Shown here: positions 44,057-51,344 of the stretch, piece after piece
How the letters are laid out: the number at the start of each line of letters is the position of its first letter
Numbering within the stretch: position 1 is the stretch's first letter
Assembly (NCBI RefSeq): GCF_900129855.1
Contig: NZ_LT670819.1
Location: 5,766,001 to 5,830,000 of the forward strand
Direction of reading: 5' to 3'
Length of the DNA: 64,000 nt
From: Streptomyces sp. 3214.6
Lineage (GTDB): Bacteria > Actinomycetota > Actinomycetes > Streptomycetales > Streptomycetaceae
Made by a program: the position numbers and the translations under genes
The notes under the pieces: generated by a model
What the model was told of the DNA's origin: nothing
Database searches by the model: none
The model's input: only the letters and a program-made list of their open reading frames with translations

Positions 44057-44551
44057 TCAGTCGGCGGTGAGGCGGAGGGGCTCGATGCCGGCGGTGAGGG
44101 CTCCGAGGGCTTGGTCGATGTCGGGGCCGAGGTACCAGTCGCCGGTGTGGTCGAGGGCGTAGACGCGGCCTGCGGCGTCGATGGCGAGGAGGGAGTGGGT
44201 GTCGGTTTCGGTGCCGAGGGGGGCGACGTCGGTGTCGAGGGCGCGGCCGAGGTCGGCGAGGGTGCGGGCGAGGTGGAGGCCGTGGAGGGGGTCGAGGTGG
44301 AGTGTGGTGGGGGCGATCTGGCGGCCGGGTCCGGTGGGGGTGATGGTGAGCCCGCCGAATTCGGCCCAGGCTTCTACGGCGGCGGGGAAGACGGCGTGGC
44401 GGTGGCCGGCGGGTGAGGTGTGGTCGCGGAGGGCGTCGGCCCAGATCTCGGCTTGTTTGATGTCCCAGCGTCCGGGTTGCCAGCCGGCGGCGCGCAGGGC
44501 GGCGTCGACGGGGACGGGGAAGCGGGTGGAGGAGGTGCGGTCGGGGTGCAT
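44057..44551 (-). CDS. SUKH-3 family immunity-type protein
   Basis: A 164-residue protein matching the SUKH-3 domain: VDAALRAAGWQPGRWDIKQAEIWADALRD, then AVFPAAVEAWAEFGGLTITPTGPG, LDPLHGLHLARTLADLGRALDTDVAPLGTETDTHSLLAIDAAGRVYALDHTGDWYLGPDIDQALGALTAGI. SUKH proteins neutralise polymorphic nuclease and deaminase toxins. It lies 151 bases downstream of the YwqJ deaminase gene on the same strand, a toxin-then-immunity order. The region between the two contains a G-quadruplex-type repeat. No export signal. Confidence 0.85.
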   Translation of the reverse strand: MHPDRTSSTRFPVPVDAALRAAGWQPGRWDIKQAEIWADALRDHTSPAGHRHAVFPAAVEAWAEFGGLTITPTGPGRQIAPTTLHLDPLHGLHLARTLADLGRALDTDVAPLGTETDTHSLLAIDAAGRVYALDHTGDWYLGPDIDQALGALTAGIEPLRLTAD

Positions 44552-44620
44552 CTGCCCTTCGTTCGTCGTGCTGGTGGTGCGCGGCCCGGGGTGAGGCCGT
44601 GGAGCGGAGCGCGGGGGACG

Positions 44621-44659
44621 CTGGGGTGCTGGGGTGCTGGGGTGCTGGGGTGCTGGGGC
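44621..44659 (+). repeat. Octamer repeat with G-quadruplex potential
   Basis: CTGGGGTG is repeated four times exactly from 44621 to 44652, with a fifth copy changed at its last two bases. GGGG runs occur every 8 bases, separated by TGCT, the pattern of a stable quadruplex on the plus strand. It lies between the YwqJ deaminase and SUKH-3 genes. Confidence 0.8.
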
Positions 44660-44702
44660 TGGGCTGGCTGGCTGGGGTGCTGGGTTGCCTGGGGCGGTCG
44701 GT

Positions 44703-45320
44703 TCAGTCGTCGGTGGTGGGGGCGACGATGCGGACGCCGAAGTGGGCGCTGAGGGCGGTGCAGGCGCGGCAGGGGGTGGCGAAGCTGCCGTGGAGGGGGT
44801 CGCCGTCCTCGCGGATGCGGCGGGTGGTGAGTTTGGCTTGTTTGAGGGTCTTGCGGGCTTCGCCGTTGGTCATGGGTCTGCGGGCGGCGCGTTTGCTGCG
44901 GGCGGCGTCGGCGGCGGCGATGTGGCGGGAGATGAGGAGTGCTTCGGCGCAGCGGCCGGTGAAGCGGTCGCGTTGGGCGCTGGTGAGGGTGTCGAGGAAG
45001 TCCTGGACGAGGGGGTGCAGGGGTGGGGGTTGGTCGCCGCGGGCGGCGGTGCCGGTGAGGGTGGCGGTGCCGCGGACGGAGAGGGCGGCGGCGATGGTGG
45101 GGAGTATGCCGTCGCGGCGGTGGCGGAGGGTGGGGGCGTGGGGGGTTTCGGTGGCGGACCAGCCGATGCGGGGGTCGCCGCCGGGGTTGGTGTGCGGGCC
45201 GGTGTGGCCTGTGGGGCCGGTGTGCGGGTCGCCGGTTCGGCCGGTGTTCTGGTCGGCTGTGTAGCCGTGGTGCAGGTTGTCGGTCCTGCCGGTGTGTGGC
45301 CCCGTCTGCGTCGTGTCCAT
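44703..45320 (-). CDS. YwqJ-type nucleic acid/nucleotide deaminase domain protein
   Basis: A 205-residue protein. Residues 1-100 are low-complexity (Thr/Gly/His/Pro, TGPHTGRTDN, TGDPHTGPTGHTGPHT) and residues 105-200 hold a YwqJ-like deaminase domain with the zinc motifs CAE at 124-126 and PCRAC at 183-187. This fold deaminates cytosine or adenine in nucleotides or nucleic acids and is common as a toxin domain. I chose ATG 45320 because GGGAGGGG lies 9 bases upstream; ATG 45329 abuts that site. No export signal. It precedes a SUKH-3 gene and is divergent from the WHH-SUKH gene. Confidence 0.82.
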   Translation of the reverse strand: MDTTQTGPHTGRTDNLHHGYTADQNTGRTGDPHTGPTGHTGPHTNPGGDPRIGWSATETPHAPTLRHRRDGILPTIAAALSVRGTATLTGTAARGDQPPPLHPLVQDFLDTLTSAQRDRFTGRCAEALLISRHIAAADAARSKRAARRPMTNGEARKTLKQAKLTTRRIREDGDPLHGSFATPCRACTALSAHFGVRIVAPTTDD

Positions 45321-45425
45321 GATCGTCATCCCCTCCCGTGCATCCCCCCGGACGTCACAGGGTGCCAAATGGCGTGGCGGGTGCGGAAGCTGGGGCGGTG
45401 CGACACGCCCGGGTTTGGGCTGGCT

Positions 45426-45495
45426 GTCACGGCAGGGTGACGGCTGGTCACGGAAGCGGAGGCCCGGTGACCGGTGTCGTCGTACGGCATAGGCT
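45426..45495 (+). promoter_or_regulatory. Divergent promoter region of the toxin/immunity cluster
   Basis: GTGACC at 45467-45472 and TAGGCT at 45490-45495 are 17 bases apart and face the WHH-SUKH gene. Alternating half-sites GTCAC (45426), GTGAC (45437), GTCAC (45447) and GTGAC (45467) form inverted repeats that reach the -35 box. The whole 309-base interval between the two start codons has no gene. Confidence 0.5.
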
Positions 45496-45629
45496 GTCGG
45501 CACCGCGATGCGCGCGGTTGACGCGCGTTGGAGATTGTTGGAGACAGTCGATACGGGGTGTGGTGGTTCGGGACCGGAAGCGGAACCGGCCGCTGCGGTC
45601 CGTACAGAGTGCCGCAGGGGGCAACCGCC

Positions 45630-46646
45630 ATGACGACAGGTCGGCTCGGGCAGCAAGCCGCGCCGCCGAACGCGGCCTATGCCGGGCAGGTCGTGCATTT
45701 CCCGGATCCGGTCCGGGCGGCACGGCACCCGAGGGGCGTGCGGGTGGACGAGCGGGGCTACCCGGATTTCTCGCCGTATGCGCGGGCGGTCGCGGAGATC
45801 GCGGATCCGCCGGAGGGTTTCGGCGTGGACGAGCTGCGGTTGACGGACTATGTGTCGGCGAACGCGGCGTTGGCGGCGTCGGGGCATGAGCTGTGGGACA
45901 CGGTGTCGGCGGTGGCGACTCCGCATGGCTGGACGTGGCATCACGTGGTGGGGTCGCGGCGGCTGGAGTTGGTTCCGGTCGAGGTGAAGGCCTTGCTGCG
46001 GCATCACGGTGGTGTGTCGACGGCTGCGGTGGATCAGTCGAAGCGGGGGACGCGGCCGTTGCAGGAGACGCGTCCGGCGCATTTCGGGCTGCCGAAGTCG
46101 GGTGTGGCGGTGACGGAGCAGCAGGTGCAGGGGGTCGAGGAGGACCTGGGGTACCGGCTGCCGGGGGCGTACCGGTCGTTCGTGAAGGCGGCGGGTGGTT
46201 GTGCGCCGGTGGGTGCGGCGTTGGACGCGGAGCTGGGGCTGCTGGTGGACCAGCCGTTCTTCACGGTGCGGGACGAGGCGGCCGTCAATGACCTGGTGTA
46301 TGTGAACAAGTGTTTGCGTGATCATCTGACGAAGGACTATCTGGGCGTCGGTTTCGTGCAGGGCGGCCTGCTGGCCGTGAAGGTGCGGGGAGAGCGGGCG
46401 GGTTCGGTGTGGTTCTGTGCGTACGACGATGTGCGGGACGTGGATCCGGGGTGGTCGCCGGCGGAGCGGATGGAGCGGTTGTTGCTGCCGTGCGGTGAGG
46501 ACTTCGACGTCTTCCTGTCGCGTCTGGCCGGTAATCCGCCGGAGTTGGAGACGGTGGCGAATCTGATGGTGGACGGCGGTTTCGCGCGTGCGGTGCCGGC
46601 GGCCGCGGCGTCTTCTGCGTCTTCTGTGTCGTCGGTGGGGGAGTGA
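45630..46646 (+). CDS. WHH nuclease domain fused to a SUKH (SMI1/KNR4) domain
   Basis: A 338-residue protein. The N-terminal ~150 residues match WHH-type HNH/EndoVII nucleases: the linker ERGYPDFSPYARAVAEI, then GWTWHHVVGSRRLELVPVEVKALLRHHGGVS with W103-H104-H105 and a second His pair at 125-126. From ~160, VTEQQVQGVEEDLGYRLPGAYRSFVKAAGG...TVRDEAAVNDLVYVNKCLRDHLTKDYLGVGFVQGG...GSVWFCAYDDVRDVDPGWSP is a SUKH-1/SMI1 immunity-type domain. It is thus a toxin-type and an immunity-type domain in one chain, with no signal peptide. ATG 45630 follows AGGGGG. The next gene starts 8 bases after its stop. Confidence 0.85.
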   Translation: MTTGRLGQQAAPPNAAYAGQVVHFPDPVRAARHPRGVRVDERGYPDFSPYARAVAEIADPPEGFGVDELRLTDYVSANAALAASGHELWDTVSAVATPHGWTWHHVVGSRRLELVPVEVKALLRHHGGVSTAAVDQSKRGTRPLQETRPAHFGLPKSGVAVTEQQVQGVEEDLGYRLPGAYRSFVKAAGGCAPVGAALDAELGLLVDQPFFTVRDEAAVNDLVYVNKCLRDHLTKDYLGVGFVQGGLLAVKVRGERAGSVWFCAYDDVRDVDPGWSPAERMERLLLPCGEDFDVFLSRLAGNPPELETVANLMVDGGFARAVPAAAASSASSVSSVGE

Positions 46647-46654
46647 GCTGAGCG

Positions 46655-49432
46655 ATGGTGACGTTCGCGCAGGCGCAGGAGCGCGCCGAAGAGTGGATCA
46701 ACGGGGATGTGCCGGCGTACCAGCATCGTGAGGTGCGGGTGCGGGAGTTCGAACTCGGGTTCGTGGTGTGGGCCGAGGACCGTGCGGAGGGCCCGCGTTC
46801 GGACGGGGGTGCGCAGCGGCTGGTGATCGCCCGGGACAGCGGGGAGGCCACGTTGTGGCCCGCGGTTGCGGTGGGCGAGGTGATCCGCCGGTACGAGGAG
46901 GAGTACGGTCGCCCGCCGGAGCCCGCCGACGCGGTGCCGGCGCCTGCGGCGCGGGTGGACCTGAATCAGACGTCGTTCTTGTTGTCGCCGCCGGAGTGGT
47001 TGCAGGAGGCGGCGGACAAGCTGGGGATCGCGGACCAGCGGGAAGCCGGTTCCGGGGCCGGTTCGAGGGCCGGTTCGAGGGCTGGTTCGGGGGCCGGTTC
47101 CAGTGATGTGCCAGAGGGGGCGCCCGGTGGTGTGCCTGGCGGTGTGCCCGCGGGTGGCGATCCCTCGCTTCCGCAGACGCAGGCCGGTGCCCCGGCTTCC
47201 GCTCCGGTGGCGCCGGCCGCTCCCGTTGCGCCCGCCGCTCCCGCCGGGGCGACGCCGTGGGCGGGGACGGACACCAACGCCGACGCCGGTGACGACCGTT
47301 CCGTACCGCTGCCCGCGACCGTGTTCGCGCCGCCGCTGAGCGGTTCCGACGAGGAGTCGGCGCCGCCGACGGCCGCGTCGGACGCCAAGACGGCCCTGAT
47401 GTCGGGCGGCAGCCAACTGCCGCCCACAGCGGTCGCACCGGCGCTCACCGAGCCGGGCGCGCCTGCCTCGCAGGGGACCCAGGGTGCGCAGGGTGCGCCG
47501 CAGTCACAGCCTCCGTCACCGGGTGCGTCGCCGCATGCGCCGTCGTACGGCTATCCGCAGCGCGCCGGTGCTCCGTCGGCTCAGGGCGGTCCGGTTGCGC
47601 CTGCGCGGCCGCTCGCGCCGAACGCCGGTGACATCGCCGACGCCGCGACCAGCAAGGCGGCGCCGCCTCCGCGTCGTAACCGTGGGACAGGAGCGGCGCC
47701 GCCGCCTCCTCCGGGTGCGCCGGGAACGCCGGGTGCGCGGCCGGGCAACACGCCTGCGGCTCCCCCGTCCGGGCCGGGCGCGCCCGGCACCCCGGCGGGC
47801 GGGTACGTGCCCACGCAGCTGGTGTCGGCCCTGGGCCCCGACGGACCGGCGGGACCGGCAGGACCGGCAGGACCGGCGGGACCTGGTGCAGGGGGTGCAG
47901 GAGGGGGCGCGGGCAACGCGCCGCAGCCTCCCGGTGCGCCGAACGCGCCGGCCGCCGGGCCGAATCCGCCTGGCGGTACGCCCCCCGGTGGCGTCCACCA
48001 CGCCGCGACGATGCTCGCCGACCCCGGTCGGATGGGGCCGCCCGGGGCGCAGGGCGCGCCTCAGCCGCCCCAGCCGCCTGGCCCTCCGGGTGCTCCTGGT
48101 GCCCCGGGTATGCCGGGTGCGCCGGCCGCTCCGGGCACCCACGGTGCGCCGCAGGCCCCGGGTGCTCCCGGTGTTCCGGGCGCCCCCGGCATGGCTCCCG
48201 GCGCTCATGGCTCCGTGGGGGGCGCGCCGGGTGCCGTTCATCATGCGCAGACCATGCTGGCCGGGCCCCCGCAGGGCGGCCCCGGCGCACCGGGGGCACC
48301 GGGGGCCCCTGGCGCACCAGGATTCCCGGGTGCCCCCGGCATGCCTCCTGGCGGGCACGTGCCGCCGGGTGCGATGCCTTCGGCGGGTGGGCCCGTGCCA
48401 GGTGGTGGGCCGCTGCCGGGGCAGGCGCCTGGCTACGGGTATCCGCAGCAGCAGGGGTTGCCCACGGTCGGTCCCGGCTATCAGGCCGTGCTGCGTTATC
48501 GCGCGCACGACGGGTCGGAGCAGCAGTTGATCCGGCGTTCGGCGCCGGGGACGCCGCACCCGGAGTGGCAGATCTTCCACGAGCTGCGGGCGATGAACGT
48601 GCCGCCGGATCAGGTGCTGGAGCTGCACACGGAGTTGGAGTCGTGCGAGCTGCCGGGTGCCTACTGTGCGCGGATGATCCGGGAGCAGTGGCCGCAGGCG
48701 CGGATCACGAGCATCGCGCCGTACGGCACGGATCACGCGAGCCGGCAGCAGGGGATGCAGCAACTGCTGGCGCATCAGGGCGAGTTGCATCAGGTGGCGG
48801 ACGGGCCTGCGCGTCCGGCGCCCGTTCGTGCGCCGTTGCCCGCGGTTCCGCCGGCGCCGCCGGTTCCGCCGGAGGCGATCGGGCAGGAGCTGGCGGCGGT
48901 GTTCGGGCCGTCGGTGTTCCGGTTCGAGCAGGCCGCGGTGTCCCGGCAGGGTGTGCCGCCGGTCGTGGCGCACACGCTGGTGGTGGCGGGTCTGCCGGGG
49001 GACATGGGGCCGTTCTTCTGGGCGCAGGCCCAGCCGGGCCGGCCGGTGCCGACGCTGGCGGAGCTGGCGGCGGAGCGGGGTGTGCAGCCGGCGTCGGACG
49101 CGGGTTCGTACCTCGTCATGGGCAGTGACTTCGGCAAGGCGATCTGTGTGCAGTACGGGACGGCGAACATCGTCGCGGTGCCGGTGGAGGCGGGGCCGGG
49201 CGGTGTGCCCGTGCCGCCGCAGTTCGTGAACACCGGGCTGCCGGAGTTCGCGCGCTGTCTGGCTCTGCTGGGGCGGATGTGGCGGCTGCGGTTCGGTCTG
49301 AACCAGGAGCAGGCGGGCCGCTGGACCGTCGACTTCCAGGCCCAGCTGGCCTCGCTCGACCCGGCGGCGCTCGGTTCGCCGGAGAGCTGGTGGTCGGTGC
49401 TGCTGGAGCAGATGTGGGACGGCCTGCTGTGA
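46655..49432 (+). CDS. YrhB-like / collagen-like linker / deaminase / SUKH-4 fusion protein
   Basis: A 925-residue modular protein. Residues 1-90 resemble YrhB/Imm35 (FELGFVVWAEDRAEG...LVIARDSGEATLWPA). About 110-600 is Pro/Gly/Ala low complexity, with collagen-like G-x-P triplets. Residues ~607-690 read as a deaminase, with HPEWQIFHEL at 635 (zinc His635, Glu637) and ESCELPGAYC (Cys664, Cys671, more widely spaced than the usual CxxC). About 740-910 is SUKH-4 (AVFGPSVFRFEQAAVSRQGVPPVVAHTLVVAGLPG...GSDFGKAICVQYGTANIVAVP). It thus has two immunity-type domains around a toxin-type domain. It lacks a signal peptide or secretion module and is coupled to the WHH-SUKH gene. Confidence 0.82.
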   Translation: MVTFAQAQERAEEWINGDVPAYQHREVRVREFELGFVVWAEDRAEGPRSDGGAQRLVIARDSGEATLWPAVAVGEVIRRYEEEYGRPPEPADAVPAPAARVDLNQTSFLLSPPEWLQEAADKLGIADQREAGSGAGSRAGSRAGSGAGSSDVPEGAPGGVPGGVPAGGDPSLPQTQAGAPASAPVAPAAPVAPAAPAGATPWAGTDTNADAGDDRSVPLPATVFAPPLSGSDEESAPPTAASDAKTALMSGGSQLPPTAVAPALTEPGAPASQGTQGAQGAPQSQPPSPGASPHAPSYGYPQRAGAPSAQGGPVAPARPLAPNAGDIADAATSKAAPPPRRNRGTGAAPPPPPGAPGTPGARPGNTPAAPPSGPGAPGTPAGGYVPTQLVSALGPDGPAGPAGPAGPAGPGAGGAGGGAGNAPQPPGAPNAPAAGPNPPGGTPPGGVHHAATMLADPGRMGPPGAQGAPQPPQPPGPPGAPGAPGMPGAPAAPGTHGAPQAPGAPGVPGAPGMAPGAHGSVGGAPGAVHHAQTMLAGPPQGGPGAPGAPGAPGAPGFPGAPGMPPGGHVPPGAMPSAGGPVPGGGPLPGQAPGYGYPQQQGLPTVGPGYQAVLRYRAHDGSEQQLIRRSAPGTPHPEWQIFHELRAMNVPPDQVLELHTELESCELPGAYCARMIREQWPQARITSIAPYGTDHASRQQGMQQLLAHQGELHQVADGPARPAPVRAPLPAVPPAPPVPPEAIGQELAAVFGPSVFRFEQAAVSRQGVPPVVAHTLVVAGLPGDMGPFFWAQAQPGRPVPTLAELAAERGVQPASDAGSYLVMGSDFGKAICVQYGTANIVAVPVEAGPGGVPVPPQFVNTGLPEFARCLALLGRMWRLRFGLNQEQAGRWTVDFQAQLASLDPAALGSPESWWSVLLEQMWDGLL

Positions 49433-49537
49433 GGCGTATGTTCCGCCGACAGACCTGCGGAAGGGGCGGGCCCGGTCGAGCGTGAGTGATGAGAACGTCA
49501 GCGATGAGTTCGGGGGGTGGATCGGGTCTGCCCTGGT

Positions 49538-50152
49538 ATGACTCGCATCATCGCTGACATCTCGGTTTCCCTCGACGGCTTCGTCACCGGGCCCGACCCC
49601 GGTCCGGACAACGGTCTGGGGGTCGGTGGCGAGGCCCTGCACACGTGGGCGTTCTCCGACGATCCCGACGACCGCCGGTATCTGCGTGAGGGGACCGCCC
49701 GCTCGGGCGCCGTCGTCCTGGGCCGCCGGCTCTTCGACGTGGTCGACGGGCCGCAGGGCTGGGACGACACGACCGGCTACGGCGCCGGTGAGGTCGGCAA
49801 GCCCGCGTTCGTCGTCGTGACGAACTCGCCGCCGAAGGCGGTGCGGCTCGCCGGCCTCGACTGGACGTTCGTCACGACAGGTCTGGCCGATGCCGTCGCC
49901 GCCGCGCGTGAGCGTGCCGAGGTGGCGTCGTCGGCCGTCGGCAAGGATCTCGACGTCGTCCTCATGGGCGGCGGCGCCACGATCCGCTCGGCGTTCGACG
50001 CCGGGTTGGTCGACGTGCTGACGGTGCACCTCGCGCCCGTCGTGCTGGGCTCCGGGACGCCCCTGTTCACCGGCGGAGCGCCGCGCACGCTGGTGCAGCG
50101 CAGCGTGACCTCGACCTCGACCGTGACGCATCTGACGTACGACGTCCTCTGA
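49538..50152 (+). CDS. RibD C-terminal (dihydrofolate-reductase-like) family protein
   Basis: A 204-residue protein of the RibD-C/DHFR-like group: TRIIADISVSLDGFVTGPD at the N-terminus, GAVVLGRRLFDVVDG, FVVVTNSPPKAV, VVLMGGGATIRSAFDAGLVDVLTVHLAPVVLGSG. These are NADPH-dependent reductases of unknown substrate, unlinked here to riboflavin genes. The start ATG 49538 matches the family N-terminus. A terminator follows. Confidence 0.88.
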   Translation: MTRIIADISVSLDGFVTGPDPGPDNGLGVGGEALHTWAFSDDPDDRRYLREGTARSGAVVLGRRLFDVVDGPQGWDDTTGYGAGEVGKPAFVVVTNSPPKAVRLAGLDWTFVTTGLADAVAAARERAEVASSAVGKDLDVVLMGGGATIRSAFDAGLVDVLTVHLAPVVLGSGTPLFTGGAPRTLVQRSVTSTSTVTHLTYDVL

Positions 50153-50157
50153 CAGCT

Positions 50158-50199
50158 CAGTCACCCTGTGCACGGCTCCTGCTGTGCGCACGGTGACTG
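50158..50199 (+). terminator. Terminator of the RibD-like gene
   Basis: CAGTCACC and GGTGACTG (8 bp) enclose a second stem TGTGCA/TGCGCA with one G-T pair, starting 5 bases after the stop. Confidence 0.7.
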
Positions 50200-50345
50200 C
50201 TGTTCTCGACCCCTTTATGTTCATTGCCGACCGTAATGTGTGCGCGGAGTGTCGCGTTATGAACACTTACGTCCGATCCATCAAGATATGCGCGACATCA
50301 TCATCTTCATCATGTCGTGTCCGTCGGGTGGCGAGGGGTTCCAGG

Positions 50346-51233
50346 ATGAGCAGCGCATCGGGGTCGGTGCCGGGGTTCGTGACCGTTCGCGGGCGCGGTT
50401 ACCGGCCCGAACAGGTCGAGGCGTTCACCGTCGCGCTCTGCGCCGACCGGGACGCCGCCTGGGAGCGGGCGGCCCGGCTCACGGTGCTCGCCCGGCAGAT
50501 GGAGGAGGAGGCCGAGTGGTTGCGCGAGGTCGTGACCCGGCTCGCGCCGCAGACATACGACTCCCTCGGGGAGCGCGCGCAGCGCATTCTCCAGCTCGCG
50601 CTGGAGGAGGCCGCGGACGTTCGCGACAACGCGCGGCGTGAAGCGCGCGAGGAGGTCGCGGACGCCGAGGCGCGCGCCCTCGATGTGCGCCGGGCGGCGC
50701 AGGACGAGGCGGACGCGCTCCGCGCGGAGGCCGAGGAGCGCGCCCGTCAGCGGCTGCTCGCGGCGCGCGCCGAGGCCGACGAGGTCCGGATCGGCGCCCG
50801 GCGCGAGGTGAAGGAGTACCGGGGTGAGGCGCTGGGCGCGCTGCGCGAGGTGCGGCAGCGCACCGCCGGGATGCTCGCCGAGCAGGACAAGGAGCACGCG
50901 GAGAAGTGGACGGCGGCGGAGCGCGAGGCCGCCGAGCGGGCCGCGGCCCTCGACGCGCTGCACGCCCGCGCGGTGACCGGTGCCGAGGCGGCGCTGTCCG
51001 AGGCGAAGCAGGCGTTCGCCGAGGCCGAGGAGTCGGCCCGGCGGCTTCAGGAGGAGGCACACGCGCGTGCCGCCGAGATCCTCGCCGGGGCGCGTGCCCG
51101 TGAAGAGCGCACCGCGGGGGAGACCGAGCGGGTGCTGCGCGAGCACGGTGAGCGCTGGGACGACGTCCAGGCTCACATGGACCATGTCCGCAACAGCCTC
51201 ACCGCCCTGACGGGAAGGGCGTCTGCGGAGTAG
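50346..51233 (+). CDS. DivIVA-like coiled-coil protein
   Basis: A 295-residue protein. The first ~45 residues (TVRGRGYRPEQVEAFTVALCADRDAAWERAARL) resemble the membrane-binding start of DivIVA/Wag31 proteins. The rest is a nearly continuous Ala/Glu/Arg coiled coil (e.g. EEAADVRDNARREAREEVADAEARALDVRRAAQDEADALRAEAEERARQ). Streptomyces carries several such polar-growth or filament proteins (DivIVA, Scy, FilP), and this is most like the shorter paralogues sometimes called cellulose-binding. ATG 50346 follows GAGGGG. Exact role unknown. Confidence 0.8.
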   Translation: MSSASGSVPGFVTVRGRGYRPEQVEAFTVALCADRDAAWERAARLTVLARQMEEEAEWLREVVTRLAPQTYDSLGERAQRILQLALEEAADVRDNARREAREEVADAEARALDVRRAAQDEADALRAEAEERARQRLLAARAEADEVRIGARREVKEYRGEALGALREVRQRTAGMLAEQDKEHAEKWTAAEREAAERAAALDALHARAVTGAEAALSEAKQAFAEAEESARRLQEEAHARAAEILAGARAREERTAGETERVLREHGERWDDVQAHMDHVRNSLTALTGRASAE

Positions 51234-51300
51234 GCGCCGGCTTGTTGTGCCGTGTAGACGATGAACTTGCCTTTGCGGCCGGTCCTTTGCGGCACTTTGC

Positions 51301-51340
51301 GGCCCCTTGCGGCCCCTTGCGGCCCCTTGTGGCCCCTTGT
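51301..51340 (+). repeat. 10-base tandem repeat
   Basis: GGCCCCTTGC occurs in tandem at 51301-51340 (four copies; the last two end TTGT), with degraded copies before it from about 51274. It lies between the convergent coiled-coil and MFS genes. Confidence 0.75.
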
Positions 51341-51344
51341 GGTC

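Noticed and set aside
43986..44659. CRISPR array
   Set aside because: The tandem repeats here and at 19.27, 29.89, 31.04 and 51.30 kb have units of 8-15 bases with no spacers, so none is a CRISPR array.
44703..49432. Polymorphic secreted toxin locus (ESX, RHS or contact-dependent type)
   Set aside because: None of the proteins has a signal peptide, WXG100, RHS, PAAR or pre-toxin domain, so export is not supported.
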